From NCBI GenBank assembly GCA_007833815.1, contig CP033464.1, positions 2,591,001-2,655,000 of the forward strand: a stretch of 64,000 nucleotides of DNA, in the 5' to 3' direction. Shown here piece by piece: positions 33,266 to 42,052 of the stretch (the stretch's first letter is position 1; each line of letters opens with the position of its first letter). Origin of the DNA: Brevibacillus laterosporus (GTDB lineage: Bacteria > Bacillota > Bacilli > Brevibacillales > Brevibacillaceae). The notes under the pieces are model-generated. The model had not been told where the DNA came from and did not search any database. It saw only the letters and a list, made by a program, of their open reading frames with translations. The position numbers were made by a program, and so were the translations under genes.

Positions 33266-33763
33266 CTAGTCTAGTTCTATGCGGTTTACAGTTGATTCCA
33301 TTTTAAATAAGCGTTGATTAAGTAACGAAATGTCTGAATTTTCGCTATCCATCTTTTTGTTGATATTTTTTAAGATAGCTATGATATCTTGTGTTTGGTT
33401 TTGTTCAATAGGTTGTAGAGCTTGTGTATGCTCTGTTTGGACAGTTTTCACGTCATGAATCTCTTTCTTAATACAGCTTATATCTTGCTTAATATTATTT
33501 GATTCTGCCTTGATCATACCTATATCTTGCTTAAGACCATTTGATTCTGCTTTGATCATACTTATATCTTGCTTAATGCTATTTGACTCTTTTTTAACAA
33601 CGTTTAAATCTGTTTCTATAACACTTATCTTTGATCTGATACCACTTATCTCTTTCTTAATCCCCTTACTCTCTGCTTGAGTGACTTTAATTTCATGGTT
33701 CATACTGTCGAGCTTTGCGTTAATGCCTTGTAAAGCTTCCATTACTGAGATTTGAAACTCCAT
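33266..33763 (-). CDS. Coiled-coil repeat protein, function unknown
   Basis: 165 residues from minus-strand ATG 33763; GGAGGGG sits eight bases upstream, and an earlier ATG at 33793 has none. Almost the whole protein is a heptad coiled coil. The middle repeats a 14-residue unit: KQDISMIKAESNGL, KQDIGMIKAESNNI, KQDISCIKKE. The beginning is MEFQISVMEALQGINAKLDS, and the end SENSDISLLNQRLFKMESTV is also helical. No family is recognised with confidence; it resembles phage-encoded or structural coiled-coil proteins. No signal peptide or membrane segment is seen. The repeat pattern suggests growth by duplication of 42-bp units. Downstream it faces the ddl terminator. Confidence 0.7.
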   Translation of the reverse strand: MEFQISVMEALQGINAKLDSMNHEIKVTQAESKGIKKEISGIRSKISVIETDLNVVKKESNSIKQDISMIKAESNGLKQDIGMIKAESNNIKQDISCIKKEIHDVKTVQTEHTQALQPIEQNQTQDIIAILKNINKKMDSENSDISLLNQRLFKMESTVNRIELD

Positions 33764-33991
33764 GCTTATCCCCTCCGTGTTTGATTCTAACATACAATAT
33801 CTTTAGAGGTGACTGCAAAATAAAAAACAGGCATGTCCATCTTCTAAACGGTTAATATGAAAAAATATCACCAGTCCACCAAATTTTTGTGTAGATAGAA
33901 TAATGAAAAAGGCCCTCTCTAACTGATATGCTCCCCTTGTGGTAGACAGTTGAAATAATATAACTGTTTCCTTACAAGGAGGAGCATTTTT

Positions 33992-34675
33992 ATGTCCCAT
34001 AAAGCAAAAATATCTGGGTCAGAAAAGATTGCAGCTATTGAAAAATATCTTCGTGGGGAAGATTCGCTTAATCATTTAGCAAATCTTCTAGATGTTTCCT
34101 TTCCATCTATTAAACAATGGCTTCAAACTTATCAATCATTAGGTCCAAACGGATTGCTCAATACATCCAAGAACTCCTCCTATTCCACAGAATTAAAGAA
34201 AACAGCTGTCGAGGATTATCTGGCTAGTCGTGGTTCTCACATGGATATATGTAAAAGATATGGCATCAAATCAACCCGCCAACTGCGTAACTGGATCCTG
34301 AAGTATAATGGTCATGAGAAGCCGAAAGCTTGCGGCACAGGAGGAACACCAATCATGACAAAAGGACGAGCAACTACTTACGATGAAAGAATTGAAATCG
34401 TCAGATTCTGTATAGAACATCAACACAATTACGCCCAAACCGCACAGAAATTTCAGGTATCCTATCAGCAAGTTTATTCTTGGACAAATAAATACGTTAA
34501 ATCTGGTGTAGATGCACTTCAGGATAAACGTGGGAAGCGAAAGTCTGAAGATGAGATGTCCGAAGTGGAGAAGCTGAGGGCACAAAATAAGCTGCTTCAA
34601 GCTGAGAACAGAAGAAAGCAAATGGAGATTGATTTATTAAAAAAGCTGGACGAAATCCAAAGGAGGCGATTCTAA
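33992..34675 (+). CDS. IS3 OrfA, HTH protein (copy 1)
   Basis: 227 residues starting MSHKAKISGSEKIAAIEKYL after AAGGAGGAGC. It has two helix-turn-helix segments (EKYLRGEDSLNHLANLLDVS and CIEHQHNYAQTAQKFQVSYQ) and a C-terminal leucine zipper (VEKLRAQNKLLQAENRRKQM, EIDLLKKL), which is the long OrfA of the IS150 group. A slippery A6G heptamer (34639-34645, A AAA AAG) near the end allows -1 frameshifting into orfB to make the OrfAB transposase. The frame is intact. Confidence 0.9.
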   Translation: MSHKAKISGSEKIAAIEKYLRGEDSLNHLANLLDVSFPSIKQWLQTYQSLGPNGLLNTSKNSSYSTELKKTAVEDYLASRGSHMDICKRYGIKSTRQLRNWILKYNGHEKPKACGTGGTPIMTKGRATTYDERIEIVRFCIEHQHNYAQTAQKFQVSYQQVYSWTNKYVKSGVDALQDKRGKRKSEDEMSEVEKLRAQNKLLQAENRRKQMEIDLLKKLDEIQRRRF

Positions 34676-34761
34676 GCCAAGTCCGATATGAACCTGTATA
34701 TCTTGCAATACGTGATCTTCATGAAAGTAAATCATATCCCATAAGTCTACTCTGTGAAAAC

Positions 34762-35565
34762 ATGGGAATTCAACGTTCTTCGTATTATAAATGGCTAAAT
34801 AGGAAAGAAAGCCATAACGAGAAATTCAACAAAGAGTTGCTTCCCATGATTAAGGATGCCTATGAAGAAAGAAATGGGATCCTTGGATATCGTCAGATGA
34901 CAATCAAACTAAACCGACAACACAATCTTACTGTTAACCATAAACGGATATACAGACTCATGAGAATCTTACAAATAAAATCAGTATGCCGCAGGAAGAA
35001 GAAAAGTTACATTCCGTCAACTCCTCAAATTACGATGGAAAATATTTTGAACAGAGATTTCGAATCCGACGGATTCGGTACAAAATGGCTCACTGACGTG
35101 ACGGAAATGAAGTATGGCCTTCAAAGCAAGGCTTATTTGAGTGCAATCATGGATTTGTCAGATAAAAGTATTGTTTCTTTTGTGGTAGGGCATTCCAACA
35201 ACAATGAACTTGTGTTTAGAACTTTTGATATCGCACATCAATCATATCCTAATGCTAAACCCATCTTTCATAGTGACCGAGGATTCCAATATACGAACAA
35301 AATGTTCAAAAAGAAACTGGACGACGCAGGAATGATACAAAGCATGTCGAGGGTATCTAGATGCATAGACAATGGACCGATGGAATCGTTTTGGGGAATG
35401 ATAAAATCCGAGATGTATTATCTCAATAAATTTAATACATACAAAGAATTGGAAGTAGCAATTATGGAATACATAACTTACTACAATAACCATCGATACC
35501 AGAAAAGACTAAACTGTATGACGCCTTTGGAATACAGGCACTACCTTCAAAATTCAGCAGCATAA
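34762..35565 (+). CDS. IS3 OrfB, DDE transposase (copy 1)
   Basis: 267 residues from ATG 34762; the -1 frame is open further upstream through AILSQVRYEPVYLAIRDLHE, so the natural product is the OrfAB fusion. HTH_21 segment RNGILGYRQMTIKLNRQHNL. rve domain with D in TKWLTDVTEMK, D in PIFHSDRGFQYTNK, and E in CIDNGPMESFWGMIKSE. It ends MTPLEYRHYLQNSAA. Complete and probably active. Confidence 0.9.
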   Translation: MGIQRSSYYKWLNRKESHNEKFNKELLPMIKDAYEERNGILGYRQMTIKLNRQHNLTVNHKRIYRLMRILQIKSVCRRKKKSYIPSTPQITMENILNRDFESDGFGTKWLTDVTEMKYGLQSKAYLSAIMDLSDKSIVSFVVGHSNNNELVFRTFDIAHQSYPNAKPIFHSDRGFQYTNKMFKKKLDDAGMIQSMSRVSRCIDNGPMESFWGMIKSEMYYLNKFNTYKELEVAIMEYITYYNNHRYQKRLNCMTPLEYRHYLQNSAA

Positions 35566-35665
35566 GAAAGACACCAACCCATGTGAAAATAGTTGGTGTC
35601 AGATTTTTTTGTTTTTCCGTTGTCTACTTGACTGGGGGCAGTTCAAACCGAGAAGGCTTTATAGA

Positions 35666-35845
35666 TTACAAAAAATGATCAGGAGACTTTTTTAATAAGA
35701 CCTCGACATCAGTGGCTGAGTTAAAATTGTGCTCATTACGTGCTGCGTACACATCCGAGGTTAAAGCTTTTCTCTTCGCAAGACGATCGTATAAATAACC
35801 AAATGTTAAACCAGCAGCAAACAAACCCATGAGAAATAGAAACAC
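35666..35845 (-). CDS. Small single-pass membrane protein (59 residues)
   Basis: Minus-strand GTG at 35845, with GGAGGG eight bases upstream, gives MFLFLMGLFAAGLTFGYLYD then RLAKRKALTSDVYAARNEHN and ends SPDHFL. One N-terminal membrane segment is followed by a charged cytosolic tail. No family is recognised. It lies between IS3 copy 1 and the small membrane protein at 35864, probably in one transcript with it. Confidence 0.6.
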   Translation of the reverse strand: MFLFLMGLFAAGLTFGYLYDRLAKRKALTSDVYAARNEHNFNSATDVEVLLKKSPDHFL

Positions 35846-35863
35846 AATACATCCCTCCTTGGT

Positions 35864-36091
35864 TTAATCTGATCCACCGCCTCCAGAATCACTACTAACG
35901 GAGTCACTACAGCTACCCCAATTAGATGATGTATCCCCACAATCTGCTTGAGAATCATTTTGAGACCAAAATGGGAAAGTGCTAGTAGAAGGCGAATATT
36001 GATCAGTTGATCGTGAACGGGTATGACTACGTTTAAGCAAAATGGGAACAAAGAGTAGAAGTAGAATGAGAAGAATGATTATGACTGACAA
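35864..36091 (-). CDS. Small membrane-anchored Ser/Gly-rich protein
   Basis: 75 residues from minus-strand TTG 36091, chosen because GGAGG lies eight bases upstream. An N-terminal membrane helix (SVIIILLILLLLFVPILL) is followed by a basic stretch KRSHTRSRS and a polar tail with QADCGDTSSNWGSCSDSVSS and a terminal SGGGGSD. The two Cys could bind metal or form a disulfide. No known family. It is 18 bp upstream of the next small membrane protein gene. Confidence 0.55.
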   Translation of the reverse strand: MSVIIILLILLLLFVPILLKRSHTRSRSTDQYSPSTSTFPFWSQNDSQADCGDTSSNWGSCSDSVSSDSGGGGSD

Positions 36092-36221
36092 TATGCTATC
36101 CTCCAATCATAACAATGAGAGTGAACTTTATATTTTCCTCCTTATTATTTATAACGTTTGTTTTGACAGAAGGTTTCGTATTTTAGTCATTTATAGTTGA
36201 TTTCAGTATTTATATAAAGAA

Positions 36222-36273
36222 ACTAACAAAAGCATCCCCTCCAGCCTAGAGATAGACGATGGAAGAAATGCTT
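36222..36273 (-). terminator. Terminator after murF
   Basis: On the minus strand AAGCATTTCTTCCA pairs with TGGAGGGGATGCTT (several G-T pairs), followed by TTGTTAGTTT. Confidence 0.55.
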
Positions 36274-36326
36274 ACTTGCATAATTTGAACAACATGAAGT
36301 AACAAATAGGAGCAATATAAAAAAAC

Positions 36327-37703
36327 TTAAATCTCTTGTAAAGAAGGTAATAACGTCTCGAGCTTCATGCCTCGGGATGCTTTTAATAACACAGCAGAAT
36401 GTGGTTTTAACAAAGAGCGTAGGTAAACAATTGCTTCCTCCTTTGAGCTAAAATGATGACTTTCTCCGGCATAATGTTCTCCGATGAAACGTGAATCCTC
36501 TCCGATGGTTACCATGCAGGCAAAACGGTCTTGCCACTTTGATACATACTCTCCAACGCCTCCGTGCATTGCTTTACTATCTGAGCCTAATTCTAATAGG
36601 TCAGCTAGAATTAATACTTTGGTACGGTCTTGAAACAGATCGGCAAAGCTTTCAATAGAAGCTTTCATTGATAACGGATTCCCATTGTATGCATCATTGA
36701 CGACAATCATACCGTTTTTTGATGTATGGATTTCAAAGCGCATGCCAGAAATACTCATGGTCTTCATTGCTTGTTGAATTTCCTCAAAGCTCATTCCTTG
36801 TTCACGAGCAATCCCAATAGCAGGTAAGGCATTGGAAACATTGTATGTACCGAATAATGGCATAAATACACGCAGAGTTTGTTGATCTTCAAAGTGCACA
36901 GTGAAGTGTGTACCTTTATTATCTGTAGTTAAATCCGATGCCCATAAATCAGCAGGCCCTTTTACGGAATAATAGCAAATGGGGCTATCAGCTAAGTGCT
37001 TCACTTTATGAAGGTATTCATTATCTCCATTCAAATAAACACGTCCTGCGGGTGCGGTATGCGGCAATAGTTCTGCTTTTGCTAGGGCAATTTTTTCAAG
37101 CGTCCCAAAGTACTCCATATGAGCTTCACCGATGCTTGTAATCACACTGTAGGTTGGTTTTGTAATAGAAGCTAACAAATCAATCTCTCCAGCATGGCTC
37201 ATGCCAAGTTCCAGTACCGCTGCTTGATGAGACCCATCAAGGTGCAACAAAGAATAAGGAAGTCCGATATGATTGTTAAAGTTTTTGTACGTATTACAGA
37301 TTGGACGCGTGCTGGTTAGGAGATGAGAAATCATATCTTTCGTTGTTGTCTTACCCGTACTACCTGTAACTGCAATGAAAGGGATAGTAAATTGATTACG
37401 GTAAGCACTGGCTATCTTTTGGAAAGCAGTTAGCGTGTTATTAACAAGAATCAGGCCGAAATCTTTGGGGAGCGTATCAGGGACTTTTGACAAGTCTGAT
37501 ACGAGAGCAGCAATCGCTCCAGATTCTTGTGCTTGTTTGATAAAATCATGGCCATCGCGTGTCTCTACCAGAGGGACAAATAAACTGGCTGGGACTAATT
37601 GACGACTGTCAAAGTGAGCGCTGGTTACAGTGGTATCAGGATTCCCTTGAATGAGCATTCCTTGCGCCATCTTGCTGATGGTATTTAAAGTGGTTGGTTG
37701 CAT
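36327..37703 (-). CDS. murF: UDP-N-acetylmuramoyl-tripeptide--D-alanyl-D-alanine ligase
   Basis: 458 residues, three Mur-ligase domains. N-terminal domain with SAHFDSRQLVPASLFVPLVE and GHDF. The ATP site GSTGKTT is at 114-120 (VTGSTGKTTTKDMISHLL). Then come NNHIGLPYSLLHLDGSHQAA, VLELGMSHAGEIDLL and TSIGEAHMEYFG (ligand binding), plus VVNDAYNGNPLSMKASIE (DAYNANP-type motif) and LADLLELG. It adds D-Ala-D-Ala, the Ddl product, to the UDP-MurNAc-tripeptide. It is convergent with ddl, unlike the usual ddl-murF operon. Confidence 0.95.
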   Translation of the reverse strand: MQPTTLNTISKMAQGMLIQGNPDTTVTSAHFDSRQLVPASLFVPLVETRDGHDFIKQAQESGAIAALVSDLSKVPDTLPKDFGLILVNNTLTAFQKIASAYRNQFTIPFIAVTGSTGKTTTKDMISHLLTSTRPICNTYKNFNNHIGLPYSLLHLDGSHQAAVLELGMSHAGEIDLLASITKPTYSVITSIGEAHMEYFGTLEKIALAKAELLPHTAPAGRVYLNGDNEYLHKVKHLADSPICYYSVKGPADLWASDLTTDNKGTHFTVHFEDQQTLRVFMPLFGTYNVSNALPAIGIAREQGMSFEEIQQAMKTMSISGMRFEIHTSKNGMIVVNDAYNGNPLSMKASIESFADLFQDRTKVLILADLLELGSDSKAMHGGVGEYVSKWQDRFACMVTIGEDSRFIGEHYAGESHHFSSKEEAIVYLRSLLKPHSAVLLKASRGMKLETLLPSLQEI

Positions 37704-37985
37704 AGTCTTATTCTCTCCTTGTCATCATTTCTGTTACGTCCACAGATAACGATGGGTATAACCGATCTGGATAAAAAATAGCCTAATAGAAGGCATCCAC
37801 GTCATGCTAACACGGTAGACGAAATGCCGCAATAGTAGGAGCATGTAAAGCCAATAAGATGGTAATAGAGACATACGTCCATTGCGAATGCTGTTTCTAT
37901 AAGGTATGATAATTGTAAGTCTTGCTTGAAGGATCTTTGCAAAAAGATGTTGAAGCAAGTTTTTTGGTCGAGGGTTGGAAAAAGG

Positions 37986-38015
37986 TTGACCTACCGCCCT
38001 TTCCTGATTTATAAT
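37986..38015 (+). promoter_or_regulatory. Sigma-A promoter of rpsU-yqeY
   Basis: TTGACC (37986-37991), 18-nt spacer, TATAAT (38010-38015), 68 bp before rpsU. Nothing else was recognised between 37704 and 37985. Confidence 0.65.
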
Positions 38016-38082
38016 GTAGTCTGACAGTCTGTAGAATAATGAACAGTTGTCCCACGGTTTCAAGCGGAGGGAGGGAAAATAG

Positions 38083-38256
38083 ATGGCAGAAGTACGCATT
38101 AGAAAAAATGAATCTTTGGAGAGCGCGCTTCGTCGTTTTAAGCGTGAAAATGCTAAAGCTGGAGTGTTGGCTGAGCTTCGTAAGCGTCGCCACTTTGAAA
38201 AGCCTAGCATTGCTCGCAAGAAAAAATCCGAAGCGGCTCGTAAACGTAAGTTCTAA
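38083..38256 (+). CDS. rpsU: 30S ribosomal protein bS21
   Basis: 57 residues: [20 protein letters not shown], then [20 protein letters not shown], ending EAARKRKF. This is the standard length and sequence pattern of S21, a small basic protein near the anti-Shine-Dalgarno region of the 30S subunit. GGAGGGAGGG lies upstream of ATG 38083. yqeY follows after 18 bp, as in other Bacillota. Confidence 0.96.
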   Translation: MAEVRIRKNESLESALRRFKRENAKAGVLAELRKRRHFEKPSIARKKKSEAARKRKF

Positions 38257-38274
38257 TTAACGGGAGGGCTCATC

Positions 38275-38721
38275 ATGAGTGTAATGGAGCAACTCAATCA
38301 CGATATGAAGCAAGCGATGAAGGACAAATCGGCCTTAAAGCTCTCCGTTATTCGCATGGTCAAAGCCACCATTAAAAACGAAGAGATCAAGCTGGGTCGA
38401 GATCTGTCCGACGATGAAGTGCTGACTATCTTGACCCGTGAGTTAAAGCAACGCCGTGACTCCCTCCATGAGTTTGAGAAAGCCGGTCGTGAGGATTTAG
38501 CGACAAAGACACGTGACGAAATGGATATTATATTGGCTTATATGCCTGCTCAATTAAGCGAAGAGGAGATTCGTCAAATCATTCGCGAGGCTGTAGTTGC
38601 TGTTGGCGCTACTTCCAAGAAAGAGATGGGCAAAGTCATGGGAGCCATCATGCCGAAAGTAAAAGGCAAAGCTGATGGTAACCTTGTCCAACGAATCGTC
38701 TCTGAAGAATTACCTTCATAA
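38275..38721 (+). CDS. yqeY: GatB/YqeY domain protein
   Basis: 148 residues with the YqeY pattern MEQLNHDMKQAMKDKSALKL, SVIRMVKATIKNEEIK, KQRRDSLHEFEKAGREDLA, ILAYMPAQLSEEEIRQII, and SKKEMGKVMGAIMPKVKGKA. The domain resembles the tail of GatB and may bind tRNA; the precise role is unknown. CGGGAGG precedes ATG 38275. A terminator follows. Confidence 0.93.
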   Translation: MSVMEQLNHDMKQAMKDKSALKLSVIRMVKATIKNEEIKLGRDLSDDEVLTILTRELKQRRDSLHEFEKAGREDLATKTRDEMDIILAYMPAQLSEEEIRQIIREAVVAVGATSKKEMGKVMGAIMPKVKGKADGNLVQRIVSEELPS

Positions 38722-38727
38722 GCAAAT

Positions 38728-38758
38728 AAAATCCAGTCTCATGTAGGCTGGATTTTTT
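38728..38758 (+). terminator. Terminator after yqeY
   Basis: AATCCAG-T-CT pairs with AG-G-CTGGATT, followed by TTTT. Confidence 0.6.
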
Positions 38759-38928
38759 GCGGTATATAATTTTGGAATGAATAGCCTTGTCAGATTAGGA
38801 GTTCCCTTCCCCGACAGGGCTTTCTTTGCCTTTTGTCTACTTTTGTAAATAATTGAAACTTCCTTCCTATCTACTCGTATACCTATGTATGATGTTACAA
38901 AACATGATAGGAGAGGAGGGATTGCACC

Positions 38929-40278
38929 TTGAGACAACGTCTAGCCTTTACTCGCATGTTTGCCTTTATGCTTGCTCTGATAATGTTTGCCGGAGGGATG
39001 TTAGCTTGGACAGCTTGGTCCCAGCCTGTAGAAGCAGCAGGTAAGCGGGTTTTTTATGTGCCTGTTGAGCAAGATATCGAGCGCGGACTTGAAAGTTTTT
39101 TGCGACGTGCTATCCAAGAAGCCAATGAACAACGCGCAGATGTCGTCATTCTTGACATTAATACTCCGGGTGGAGATGTAGTGTCTGCTGGCAATATCGG
39201 TGCATTGATCCGAAGTGCACCTATGAAAGTCATTGCCTATATTAACAATCAGGCTTTTTCGGCAGGAACTTATATTGCCTTAAATGCAAATGAGATTGTA
39301 ATGGAACCGGGAAGTAGTATAGGAGCTGCCGCGCCAATTGACGTGCAAGGGAATGCAGCCTCGATTAAAATTACCTCTGGATGGGCTCAAATGATGGAGG
39401 AAGCTGCTAAATTAAACGGCAGAGATGCTTCTGTAGCGAAAGCCATGGTCTTTATTGATGAGGATTTTGCTGGATTAAAAAAGAAGGGTGAAATTTTATC
39501 CCTTGGTGCAGAAGAAGCACAGAGACTAGGCTATGCAGATAAGATTGTGCGTAGCAAAGCTGAGCTATTTCAATATGTAGGAGTAAACGAGAGTGAGATT
39601 ATACATATCTCTCCTACGCCTACTGAGAAGGTTGCAAGGTTTGTCACCAATCCTGTTGTCCTAAGCTGTCTGTTGTTGATTGGAATGCTTGGGGTGATTA
39701 TTGAGTTGTTTGCCCCTGGTTTTGGGGTTGCAGGTATTATTGGTATCTTGTCCTTTACGCTTTATTTCTTCGGACATTTTGTAGCGGGATTTGCCAATTG
39801 GTTGGATATTGGCCTATTTATTATTGGGGTCATTTTGATGATACTAGAAATCTTCTTGCCGGGCGGTATAGTGGGCTTCCTTGGTTTTGCAAGCATGTCT
39901 ACAGGTCTAGTATTGGCTGCTTATGACACTAAACAAGGGCTTGCTTCCTTGGGAATTGCAGCCATCATTACGCTCATTGTAGCGTTCATACTGGCTAAAT
40001 ATTTCGGAATGAGGGGGACCTGGAGCAAATTTGTTCTAAAAGAGGAGCAACATAAAGATACAGGATATGTAGCTCCCAAAAATCAAAATAATTTGCTTGG
40101 GAAAACAGGTGTAGCTTTAACCACGTTGCGCCCTGCTGGAGTTATTTTGATTGAAGAACAACGTATTGATGCAGTAAGTGTAGGTGGATACGTTGCAGCT
40201 GGTAGCGCAGTTAAAGTGGTTCAGGTAGAAGGGGCACGCATTGTCGTGCAAGAATGGAAAAATGAAAGTAAGGGGTAG
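38929..40278 (+). CDS. NfeD family membrane protease-like protein (YqeZ-like)
   Basis: 449 residues from TTG 38929; GAGAGGAGGG upstream. Signal/anchor segment MRQRLAFTRMFAFMLALIMF, then a ClpP-like serine-protease domain (VVILDINTPGGDVVSAGNIG, YINNQAFSAGTYIALNANEI with the presumed Ser in FSAGTY). Several membrane helices follow, then the C-terminal OB-fold NfeD domain (GKTGVALTTLRPAGVILIEE, VGGYVAAGSAVKVVQVEGAR). NfeD proteins are partners of flotillins, and floA follows after 6 bp. Likely location: the cytoplasmic membrane, in functional membrane microdomains. Confidence 0.92.
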   Translation: MRQRLAFTRMFAFMLALIMFAGGMLAWTAWSQPVEAAGKRVFYVPVEQDIERGLESFLRRAIQEANEQRADVVILDINTPGGDVVSAGNIGALIRSAPMKVIAYINNQAFSAGTYIALNANEIVMEPGSSIGAAAPIDVQGNAASIKITSGWAQMMEEAAKLNGRDASVAKAMVFIDEDFAGLKKKGEILSLGAEEAQRLGYADKIVRSKAELFQYVGVNESEIIHISPTPTEKVARFVTNPVVLSCLLLIGMLGVIIELFAPGFGVAGIIGILSFTLYFFGHFVAGFANWLDIGLFIIGVILMILEIFLPGGIVGFLGFASMSTGLVLAAYDTKQGLASLGIAAIITLIVAFILAKYFGMRGTWSKFVLKEEQHKDTGYVAPKNQNNLLGKTGVALTTLRPAGVILIEEQRIDAVSVGGYVAAGSAVKVVQVEGARIVVQEWKNESKG

Positions 40279-40284
40279 GTTTAG

Positions 40285-41280
40285 ATGGACACAAGTATGA
40301 TCTCTTTCGTCTTTATGATCGCGGTTGTCATTATTGTATTGTCTGTTTTCTTCTCATTTGTACCAGTAATGCTATGGATTTCCGCTTTAGCTTCAGGTGT
40401 AAGCGTAAGCATCCTGACATTGGTAGCGATGCGTCTTCGCCGTGTAACACCATCGCGTATCGTAAATCCATTAATTAAGGCACGCAAGGCTGGTCTTGAC
40501 CTTAATACAAACCAGTTAGAGAGTCACTTTTTAGCAGGTGGTAACGTAGACAGAGTGGTAGATGCCTTGGTAGCAGCTCAGCGTGCAGATATTCCACTAG
40601 GATTCGAACGAGCAGCCGCGATTGACTTAGCAGGTCGTGACGTACTGCAAGCAGTACAAATGAGTGTTAACCCAAAAGTAATTGAAACACCAATCATTGC
40701 AGCTGTAGCGATGAATGGTATTGAAGTTCGTGCAAAGGCAAAAGTAACAGTACGTGCGAACATTGACCGTTTAGTTGGTGGTGCTGGTGAAGAGACAATT
40801 ATCGCTCGTGTAGGTGAGGGGATTGTTACCACTATTGGTTCGTCCAACAAGCATAAGGACGTGTTAGAAAACCCTGATCTTATTTCACAAACGGTCTTGA
40901 ACAAAGGTTTAGATGCAGGTACAGCTTTTGAAATTCTGTCGATCGATATCGCGGACGTAGATGTGGGTAAAAACATTGGTGCTCAATTGCAAACGGACCA
41001 AGCCGAAGCGGACAAACGTATTGCTCAAGCAAAAGCGGAAGAACGTCGTGCAATGGCTGTCGCAACTGAACAAGAGATGAAAGCGCGCGTTGAAGAGATG
41101 AAAGCAAAAGTAGTTGAATCAGAAGCAGAGGTACCATTGGCTTTGGCAGAAGCGTTGCGCACAGGTAAGCTAGGTGTTATGGATTATTACAACATGCAGA
41201 ACGTCATGGCAGATACTTCTATGAGAGAGTCATTTGGTGATCCAGAAGGTACAAAGAAAAACGACACAGATAAGAAATAG
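40285..41280 (+). CDS. floA: Flotillin-like protein FloA (YqfA)
   Basis: 331 residues. Two short N-terminal hydrophobic segments ([20 protein letters not shown] and [14 protein letters not shown]) are followed by a SPFH/PHB domain ([40 protein letters not shown]) and an Ala/Glu-rich coiled-coil flotillin tail ([40 protein letters not shown]). It scaffolds membrane microdomains together with NfeD. AAGGGGTAGG precedes ATG 40285. Confidence 0.95.
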   Translation: MDTSMISFVFMIAVVIIVLSVFFSFVPVMLWISALASGVSVSILTLVAMRLRRVTPSRIVNPLIKARKAGLDLNTNQLESHFLAGGNVDRVVDALVAAQRADIPLGFERAAAIDLAGRDVLQAVQMSVNPKVIETPIIAAVAMNGIEVRAKAKVTVRANIDRLVGGAGEETIIARVGEGIVTTIGSSNKHKDVLENPDLISQTVLNKGLDAGTAFEILSIDIADVDVGKNIGAQLQTDQAEADKRIAQAKAEERRAMAVATEQEMKARVEEMKAKVVESEAEVPLALAEALRTGKLGVMDYYNMQNVMADTSMRESFGDPEGTKKNDTDKK

Positions 41281-41290
41281 GTGATGGGGC

Positions 41291-41935
41291 ATGGAAACTC
41301 TCATCGAGCTGATCTTTTACTTGTTAACGGGTAAAAAGATGGATAAAAACGAGATGCCCAAGATGTATCCGATGCAACCTATGGATAGGCAGCCTGGAGA
41401 AATGTTGCCACCCTATCAACGTCAGGTTGTAAAAAGAAGTCCAAGAGAAGTAGCGCAACCTGGTGTGTTTGAAATACCCACGACATCCCAATCAGGAAGC
41501 GCAATGCCATCTGGTCCTGTCTCTACAAGTTCAAACTCCATGCCAACAGAATGGCAAGGAACTTATACGGAGGATCTTAATGAGACTTCTGTAAATCAAG
41601 TGAATGTCTCACCACATCATGGGAGAACAGAGCTGGAGAAGGAGCTTGAAGAAGGTAGATCGATGCTGGAGGAGCGTTATGAATCTAATGCAACTCGGAT
41701 GATCTTGGCACCTACTGAGCACAAAAACAGCAAACTATTGAATGTGGAAGTGCACGGATCATCCGTTCGTATTCCACAGGAGCAGGCTTTGTTTACTACT
41801 CAAAGACATTCAGCTAAGCCAGTAGGAACGGCATTGGACGGTATGAGATGGGTGATTATTCTAGGTAAACCACGTAGCAAGGAACCGCACCCTACGTCAG
41901 CTTTTGGTGGTTATAGGATGGGGAAGTATAGGTAG
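41291..41935 (+). CDS. Hypothetical protein at the yqfB position
   Basis: 214 residues, with GTGATGGGGC before ATG 41291, 10 bp after floA. The start METLIELIFYLLTGKKMDKN is the only hydrophobic part. The middle is Pro/Ser/Met-rich and disordered (MYPMQPMDRQPGEMLPPYQR). The C-terminal end GMRWVIILGKPRSKEPHPTS, AFGGYRMGKYR looks conserved and structured. No named family is recognised; the position suggests a link with FloA/NfeD. IS3 copy 2 begins 50 bp after the stop. Confidence 0.7.
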   Translation: METLIELIFYLLTGKKMDKNEMPKMYPMQPMDRQPGEMLPPYQRQVVKRSPREVAQPGVFEIPTTSQSGSAMPSGPVSTSSNSMPTEWQGTYTEDLNETSVNQVNVSPHHGRTELEKELEEGRSMLEERYESNATRMILAPTEHKNSKLLNVEVHGSSVRIPQEQALFTTQRHSAKPVGTALDGMRWVIILGKPRSKEPHPTSAFGGYRMGKYR

Positions 41936-42052
41936 CGGTTTAGGTGGCTAACCCCATTCAATAAAAAAGGACCTCGGGCATTTTTGATATGCTCCCCTTG
42001 TGGTAGACAGTTGAAATAATATAACTGTTTCCTTACAAGGAGGAGCATTTTT

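Larger units (their letters stand above)
33924..35645 (+). mobile_element. IS3-family (IS150 group) insertion sequence, copy 1
   Basis: Left end TGATATGCTCCCC (33924) and right end GGGGGCAGTTCA (35645) form inverted repeats beginning TGA(A/T). AAC immediately precedes the left end and follows the right end, a probable 3-bp target duplication. It carries orfA and orfB with a frameshift signal and, near the right end, a hairpin ACACCAAC/GTTGGTGT with T run. It is almost identical to the copy at 41985. Confidence 0.88.
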
